64,000 bases of DNA. Origin: an uncultured Clostridia bacterium (GTDB lineage Bacteria > Bacillota > Clostridia > Christensenellales > Aristaeellaceae). The stretch lies in NCBI GenBank assembly GCA_946411525.1, contig CAMKEI010000006.1, forward strand, positions 1 through 64,000. The letters run 5' to 3'. Positions 59,547 to 64,000 of the stretch are shown piece after piece (the stretch's first letter is position 1; each line of letters begins with the position of its first letter). A model generated the notes under the pieces. The model ran no database searches. It was not told where the DNA came from and saw only the letters and a list, made by a program, of their open reading frames with translations. Both the position numbers and the translations under genes were made by a program.

Positions 59547-60431
59547 ATGAAAATCGCGTTTATCGGCCTGGGCGTCATGGGAAAACCCATGGCGAAAAAC
59601 CTGCTCAAAGCCGGCCATCAGCTGTTTGTTTACGCCCGCAAAGCAGCGGTTCTGGAGGAAATGAAAGCGGCGGGCGCCGCGGTGTGCGCCTCCGCGTCGG
59701 ATACCGTCAGGGACGTCGACCTGGTCATCACCATGCTGCCCAACAGCCCCAACGTGAAGAGCGTCATGCTGGAGGACGACCGGCTGGCGGAGAAAATGCC
59801 CCGGACCGCCGCCTACATCGACTGCTCTTCCATCAATCCCGCGGCTTCCCGTGAGATCGCCGCCAGGCTGGCTGAATACGGAATCGACATGCTGGACGCG
59901 CCTGTATCCGGCGGAGAGCCCAAGGCGGTGGACGGCACCCTGGCCTTCATGGTGGGCGGTAAGGAAGAGGTATTCAACCGGTTCAGGCCCGTCCTGGAAG
60001 CCATGGGTTCCTCCGTGGTGCGCTGCGGGGAAGTCGGCGCGGGCAATGTGACAAAGCTTTGCAACCAGACGATCGTGGCCGTGAATATCGCCGCCCTGGC
60101 GGAAGCCCTGCAGATGGGCCAGATGTTCGGCGCGGAGCCGCAGAAGATCTTTGACGCCGTCAAAGGCGGGCTGGCCGGCAGCACCGTCATGAACGCCAAG
60201 GCGCCCATGATGATGGATCAGGACTTCCGGCCCGGCTTCCGGATCGACCTGCACATCAAGGACCTGAACAACGTCGTCGAAGCAGCCCGGGCTGTGGACG
60301 CGCCGATCCCGCTGACCCAGAGCGTGCTGGAAATGATGAAGGTCCTCCATCACGACGGGGACGGGGGCTGTGACCACAGCGCGCTGCTCAGGTACTATCA
60401 GAAGCTGTCAGGGGAAACCCTTCACCGCTGA
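59547..60431 (+). CDS. Beta-hydroxyacid dehydrogenase (tartronate semialdehyde reductase-like)
   Basis: A 294-residue enzyme of the 3-hydroxyisobutyrate dehydrogenase family: N-terminal Rossmann motif FIGLGVMGKPMAKNL, LDAPVSGGEPKAVDGTLAFM (substrate loop), CGEVGAGNVTKLCNQ with the catalytic Lys, and the C-terminal FRPGFRIDLHIKDLNN. Best matched to 2-hydroxy-3-oxopropionate (tartronate semialdehyde) reductases, which use NAD(P)H to form glycerate; close relatives act on other 3-hydroxy acids. A consensus promoter and AAGGAGG make it a single, well-expressed gene. Confidence 0.9.
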   Translation: MKIAFIGLGVMGKPMAKNLLKAGHQLFVYARKAAVLEEMKAAGAAVCASASDTVRDVDLVITMLPNSPNVKSVMLEDDRLAEKMPRTAAYIDCSSINPAASREIAARLAEYGIDMLDAPVSGGEPKAVDGTLAFMVGGKEEVFNRFRPVLEAMGSSVVRCGEVGAGNVTKLCNQTIVAVNIAALAEALQMGQMFGAEPQKIFDAVKGGLAGSTVMNAKAPMMMDQDFRPGFRIDLHIKDLNNVVEAARAVDAPIPLTQSVLEMMKVLHHDGDGGCDHSALLRYYQKLSGETLHR

Positions 60432-60565
60432 CCTCCTGCCGGCACCCGGCGTCCGCAGAGGGCTGCGGTGCCGCGGCTGTTGTTTTTGATCCCGAAAACC
60501 TGTAAAATACGTTCAAAGAACAAAACCATCCCCGCAGTCTACAGGAAAGAGAGCAGGGATACCCT

Positions 60566-60898
60566 ATGAAAAAGATGCTTTTCCCGCTGAAGCCCGATCT
60601 CCGGAAAAAGGAAGAGCGGATCATTCTCAGCGTCGTTAACAATCTTTTTTCGGTATCGCTTATTTCCCTGATGACGGTTCTGGTCGGAACAATCCTGGAC
60701 GGACTGATTACCATACGCCTCCGCGACGACTGCAAAGCCTTCGACGCCACCCGGCGCGACGCGATCATGCATCCGGAAGACAACCTTTCCAACGTCGGCA
60801 TCCGGATCCTGAACTCCATCGCGAAGGATATCAACTACTACAGCACCCTGGATATGAACTACCTGACGATGCACATCAGGCAGGGCAGTACCTCATGA
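60566..60898 (+). pseudogene. Deletion remnant of a MATE-HATPase fusion gene
   Basis: The ORF is intact (110 residues) but its two halves belong to different parts of one larger protein. Residues 1-48 (PLKPDLRKKEERIILSVVNN, then a helix VSLISLMTVLVGTILDGLIT) match the start of MATE-HATPase proteins such as the one at 46515. Residues 50-110 (IRLRDDCKAFD, NVGIRILNSIAKDINYYST) match the last 60 residues of the ATPase domain. An in-frame loss of about 500 codons would explain this. The end overlaps the convergent phosphatase gene by 23 bases. An alternative is a true small protein made of these parts. Confidence 0.65.
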
Positions 60899-61646
60899 AC
60901 ACTTCCAGCGCCTGTTCCAGGCAGGCCGGGGAAGCCGCCAGGATCGCCGCGGACCGGTCATAATCCATCTCCTGCCCGGGCGGCATCAGCACGCAGCCGC
61001 CCGCTTCCTGCACGATCAGGCTCCCGGCGGCATAATCCCACGGCTTCAGCCTCAGTTCATAAAAGACCTCATGCCTGCCGCAGGCCAGATTCGCCAGGTC
61101 CAGCGCGGCGGATCCGCTTCTGCGGATATCCGCGCACCGGTGCAGGAACTCCTTCGCCATGTCCATTCCGGCGTCTTCCAGTTCCTCGTAATACGGCGCC
61201 GTCCCGACTGCCACGAGCGCCTCGCGGAAAGGCCTGTCCGACACACGGATCGGACGGTCGTTCAGGAAAGCTCCGGAACCGGCTTCCGCGTAGAACAGTT
61301 CTTTTGAGTACGGCTGCCAGATCAGGCCGGTCACCGGTTTCTTCTGCCTGCACAGCGCGACGGACACCGCCGAAAAATGATAATCGTGAATCATATTCGT
61401 GGTGCCGTCCAGCGGATCCACAATCCATGTCGGCTCGTCCGTCAGCGCCCGGTTTTCCTTCTCTTCGCCGATAAACTTCGATCCGGGCAGCAGGCCGCAG
61501 AGCTTTTCCTCCAGGAAAGCCTGGACTTTGCAGTCAATATTGGTGACGTAATTGGCGTGCCCTTCCTTGCTCGTCACGCTGGTGAGCTGTCTTTCCAGAA
61601 AGAACTCCCCGGCGTCTTTCACGATGCGGATCAACTCTTCTTTCAC
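60876..61646 (-). CDS. Inositol monophosphatase family protein
   Basis: AAAGGA is eight bases before a GTG at 61646, giving 256 residues; the track starts further up at a TTG. IMPase motifs are complete: FIGEEKENR, the metal site DPLDGTTNMIHDYHFSAVSVALC, and the C-terminal KPWDYAAGSLIVQEAGG. It uses Mg2+ to remove phosphate from inositol phosphate or related sugar and nucleotide phosphates (SuhB/CysQ group). The LDLANLACGR segment is typical of family members. Confidence 0.9.
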   Translation of the reverse strand: MKEELIRIVKDAGEFFLERQLTSVTSKEGHANYVTNIDCKVQAFLEEKLCGLLPGSKFIGEEKENRALTDEPTWIVDPLDGTTNMIHDYHFSAVSVALCRQKKPVTGLIWQPYSKELFYAEAGSGAFLNDRPIRVSDRPFREALVAVGTAPYYEELEDAGMDMAKEFLHRCADIRRSGSAALDLANLACGRHEVFYELRLKPWDYAAGSLIVQEAGGCVLMPPGQEMDYDRSAAILAASPACLEQALEVFMRYCPA

Positions 61647-61737
61647 GGTATCCGTCCTTTCACGCAATTCAAAGTCAGGCGAATGAAACGATGCTCTTTT
61701 TTCTGTGTTTCATCATACCATATCCCTGTTAAAAGAA

Positions 61738-61766
61738 AAAGGGCTCCGAAGCGCATGGCTCCGGAG
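61738..61766 (-). terminator. Possible second terminator after the small membrane gene
   Basis: GGCCTCCG / CGGAGCCC pairs with one mismatch on the minus strand, followed by CTTTTTC. Confidence 0.5.
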
Positions 61767-61800
61767 GCCTTCCTCCCGTCTGACAGTTCCCATGGGCAAA

Positions 61801-61828
61801 GGAAAACCCCGGGGAAACGTCCCCGGGG
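61801..61828 (-). terminator. Intrinsic terminator after the small membrane gene
   Basis: CCCCGGGG-AAACGT-CCCCGGGG, followed leftward by TTTTCC. It is 11 bases after the stop. Confidence 0.75.
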
Positions 61829-61838
61829 CGTCGTCAGT

Positions 61839-62009
61839 TCAGTTCTTTTTCCGGACCAGTGCGTAGGCCAGCATCACAAGCACGGCAATAACGCCGATCT
61901 TGCCGAGCCGGTAAAGAACGACGCTCGCCAGCCTCAGCGGACCGCCCAGAAGCAGTATGATCACCAGGGCCGCGAGAATGATCAGGCCCATGTTCCAGCT
62001 CTTGCTCAT
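61839..62009 (-). CDS. Small membrane protein, unknown
   Basis: GGAGGG supports the ATG at 62009, giving only 56 residues; the longer track ORF is not supported. Two hydrophobic segments (MGLIILAALVIILLLGG and IGVIAVLVMLAYALV) flank a short basic loop, with a basic tail VRKKN. It resembles small Firmicutes membrane proteins of the YqaE/YtxH size range but no specific family. A terminator follows closely. Confidence 0.7.
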   Translation of the reverse strand: MSKSWNMGLIILAALVIILLLGGPLRLASVVLYRLGKIGVIAVLVMLAYALVRKKN

Positions 62010-62325
62010 CTGTTTTCCCTCCGTTTGCCGCACCGCAGCCGGCCACAGCCGCCGGCAGGATGCCCTTCGAAGTATCCGGGAATACTGAAACGTCCCCGGC
62101 ACGGTACAAGCATACCGTACCCGGGACGTGAAAAACAGGATTGTTTCAGCGGAATAAGGGCGTCTATTTTTCCGGAACCGTCCCCCGGGCGGAGTCACTG
62201 CCCGCCGGCAGCATTGCAGATCCCGCTTGACTTAGAGTAAACTTTATACCGTAGCATAGATACAGAAACAGAAAGATCGCATATCCCCCCGCCGGGCAGC
62301 CGGACAGACTGAAGGAGGCAGGACA

Positions 62326-63627
62326 ATGAAAACGCTTTACCTCGAATGCAACATGGGCGCAGCCGGCGATATGCTGACCGCCGCGCTGCTGGAGCTGACG
62401 GAAGACCGGCAGGCCTTCCTGGACAAAATGAACAGCCTTGGCCTTCCGGGCGTAACGGTCGCGGCCGAGCCCTCCGTAAAATGCGGTATCACCGGAACGC
62501 ATATGCGGGTCACAGTCAGCGGCGCCGAAGAAGAATCGGAAGACGTGGATCTTCACGATCATCCTCATGAGCACGAACATGAACATGAACATGAGCATGA
62601 ACATGAGCATGAACATCATCACCACAATCACGGGGAGCATGATCACCATCACGGGGAGCATGACCACGAACACAGTCACAGCCATCATCACCACGCGTCG
62701 ATGCGGGATATCGAAGAAATCATCGGCGGGCTGGATGTTTCGGAAAAGGTCAGGGAAGACGCCCTGGCCGTATACCGCCTGATTGCGGACGCGGAAAGCC
62801 GGGTGCACGGCCGGCCTGTCACGGAGATTCACTTCCATGAAGTCGGATCCATGGACGCCGTTGCGGACGTGGTCGGCGTATGCCTGCTCATGGAAATGCT
62901 GTCCCCTGACCGGATCGTCGTCTCTCCGGTACATACCGGCAGCGGTTTTGTCCGCTGTGCGCACGGCGTCCTGCCGGTGCCGGCACCTGCCACCGCGCTG
63001 ATCCTGCAGGGCATCCCCTCCTACGGCGGGGCTGTCAAAGGCGAACTGTGCACTCCGACCGGAGCCGCGCTGCTGAAGCACTTCGCCTGCCGGTTCGGAG
63101 ACCGGCCCGTCATGGCCGTTGAAGCCATCGGCTACGGCATGGGCAAAAAAGACTTCGACCAGGCGAACTGCGTACGCGCCTTCCTGGGCGAAGCCGAAGG
63201 AAAAGCGGATATCGTCACCAAACTGGAATGCAATATCGACGATATGACCGGGGAAAGTATCGGCTTCGCCATGGAACGGCTGTTCGCCGCCGGCGCGCTG
63301 GACGTCTATACCCAGTCCATCGGCATGAAAAAGAACCGCCCGGGCATCCTGCTGTCCGTCATCTGCAGGCCTGCGGACGCGGACGGCATTGCCCGGGAAA
63401 TCATGAAACATACCGCCACGCTCGGCATCCGCCGCCAGACCCTGGACCGGTATGTGCTGGATCGCAGAATGGAAACCGTCAGCACCTCCTACGGAGAAGT
63501 ACGGATCAAGCACGCCTCCGGCATGGGCGTCGACCGCGTCAAGCCGGAGTTCGACGACCTTGCCGCGCTGGCCAAAGAGCACAATGTGTCCCTGGAAGAA
63601 ATCCGGAATGCCGTGATGAAAGCGTAA
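62326..63627 (+). CDS. larC: LarC-type nickel insertion / Ni-pincer cofactor protein
   Basis: A 433-residue protein with the LarC start LYLECNMGAAGDMLTAALLE and the rest of both LarC1 and LarC2 parts in one frame (VTEIHFHEVGSMDAVADVVG, VPVPAPATALILQGIP, CNIDDMTGESIGFAME, IGMKKNRPGILLSVIC). LarC inserts Ni into the pincer nucleotide used by LarA-type racemases. A long His/Glu tract (residues about 77-124) between domains probably binds or stores nickel. In Lactiplantibacillus larC needs a programmed frameshift; here none is needed. No larA, larB or larE is in the window. Confidence 0.92.
   Translation: MKTLYLECNMGAAGDMLTAALLELTEDRQAFLDKMNSLGLPGVTVAAEPSVKCGITGTHMRVTVSGAEEESEDVDLHDHPHEHEHEHEHEHEHEHEHHHHNHGEHDHHHGEHDHEHSHSHHHHASMRDIEEIIGGLDVSEKVREDALAVYRLIADAESRVHGRPVTEIHFHEVGSMDAVADVVGVCLLMEMLSPDRIVVSPVHTGSGFVRCAHGVLPVPAPATALILQGIPSYGGAVKGELCTPTGAALLKHFACRFGDRPVMAVEAIGYGMGKKDFDQANCVRAFLGEAEGKADIVTKLECNIDDMTGESIGFAMERLFAAGALDVYTQSIGMKKNRPGILLSVICRPADADGIAREIMKHTATLGIRRQTLDRYVLDRRMETVSTSYGEVRIKHASGMGVDRVKPEFDDLAALAKEHNVSLEEIRNAVMKA
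62562..62690 (+). repeat. Low-complexity CAT/GAG repeat encoding a His-rich metal tract
   Basis: Alternating GAGCAT and GAACAT units encode HE repeats, followed by His-rich HHHH and GEHDHHH units. The hexamer repeats could vary in number while keeping frame. Confidence 0.85.
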
Positions 63628-63653
63628 TCATCCGGGAAGCACCGGACAGGCCG

Positions 63654-64000
63654 TCACCGGGGCAGATTCCGCTCTTCCTCATCGATTTTCGCCATCATAT
63701 CGCGCATCCGGGACAGCGCCTGATCGCTTTCCTCTGTGGCGACCGATTCCTTTTCCTTCCCTGCGTGCATCATAATGACATGGGTCAGCGACATGCTCAG
63801 CCAAAGGAAAAACTGCTCCGTTTTCCGCTGCATATCCGTCCCGGCGCAGATGGAATTGCCCTGCAGCAGGCTCTCTATATTGTTGGCTGTCTGATTATAC
63901 TCTTCGTCGGAGCTGTAAATCGTTCTCCAGGATTCCGTCACTTCCGTACGGTATCGGTCGTACAGGGTCACGATATCCAGACTGCATTTCCGTTTGTTGA
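63654..64000 (-). CDS. Unknown protein, 5' end cut by window edge
   Basis: The track gives a start at 63971, but the frame stays open to the window edge (upstream residues KRKCSLDIVTLYD), so this is the C-terminal ~115 residues of a larger protein. It is mostly helical and polar (YDRYRTEVTESWRTIYSSDE, SESDQ-like tail) with one hydrophobic helix (FFLWLSMSLTHVIMMHAG). No motif recognised. It is convergent with larC, 26 bases apart, without an obvious terminator. Confidence 0.55.
   Translation of the reverse strand, partial: NKRKCSLDIVTLYDRYRTEVTESWRTIYSSDEEYNQTANNIESLLQGNSICAGTDMQRKTEQFFLWLSMSLTHVIMMHAGKEKESVATEESDQALSRMRDMMAKIDEEERNLPR

Noticed and set aside
62562-62690. Short direct repeats that might be read as a CRISPR-like array
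   Set aside because: Units are six bases without spacers and encode an in-frame His/Glu tract.
62164-63582. 472-residue minus ORF opposite larC
   Set aside because: Its long M/V/F tract is the antisense of the His/Glu repeat; larC motifs are clear on the plus strand.

Overview
The window is about 64 kb of GC-rich bacterial chromosome, densely coded, with AGGAGG-type ribosome binding sites and several TTG or GTG starts. Gene content suggests a Gram-positive anaerobe of the Clostridia: an ECF sigma factor, many small secreted proteins with SH3b or PepSY domains, MATE pumps, DUF6273-like proteins and ferredoxin-type aldo/keto reductases. It resembles gut or rumen Christensenellales such as Aristaeella, but that placement is inferred from style, not from a marker gene. 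I saw no rRNA, tRNA, CRISPR array, transposase or intact prophage.

Layout. 0-3 kb: a LacI-regulated sugar ABC transporter (binding protein plus truncated permease) divergent from its regulator. 3-9.5 kb: an ImmA/IrrE-like peptidase fused to a helix-turn-helix, a SIMPL protein, a secreted cystatin-like protein, a phage-type sigma-like pair, an aldo/keto reductase and a CBM9-like protein. 9.6-23 kb: a P-type ATPase with rhomboid protease, then leftward housekeeping operons (MATE pump, thioesterase, YgjP peptidase, HAD phosphatase; ECF sigma with membrane partner; phosphoesterase, GIY-YIG and XRE genes; EamA transporter, fRMsr and an AIG1-like protein). 23-27 kb: a polysaccharide deacetylase, then a PfkB kinase, class II aldolase and tartrate/malate-type dehydrogenase operon. 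27-35 kb: an anchored HAD phosphatase and a four-gene operon joining a Pho-type two-component system to a calcium ATPase and a Na/Pi transporter, with a Pho-box-like repeat and a divergent MgtC-tail-like gene.

35-50 kb is an accessory-looking stretch of secreted and membrane proteins: asparaginase, a frameshifted signal-peptide gene, three SH3b proteins, a PepSY protein, a TrkH-like/RCK_C protein, a VanZ-VOC fusion, and an acyltransferase next to a MATE transporter fused to an RsbW-like ATPase domain. 50-64 kb holds a DUF308 protein, an SH3b/RCC1-like protein, glycogen branching enzyme, two more secreted proteins, a second two-component operon, a hydroxyacid dehydrogenase, a deletion remnant of a MATE-ATPase fusion, inositol monophosphatase, LarC and an edge-truncated gene.

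The best candidate for something undescribed is a shared promoter-like element, CTGCCA then 14-15 bases then GCGTAT..ACAGGTGC. It occurs upstream of four unrelated small exported or membrane proteins: cystatin-like, PepSY, two-TM and SH3b. It looks like the signature of an ECF-sigma envelope regulon. The MATE-ATPase fusion and its in-frame-deleted cousin are the second point of interest.
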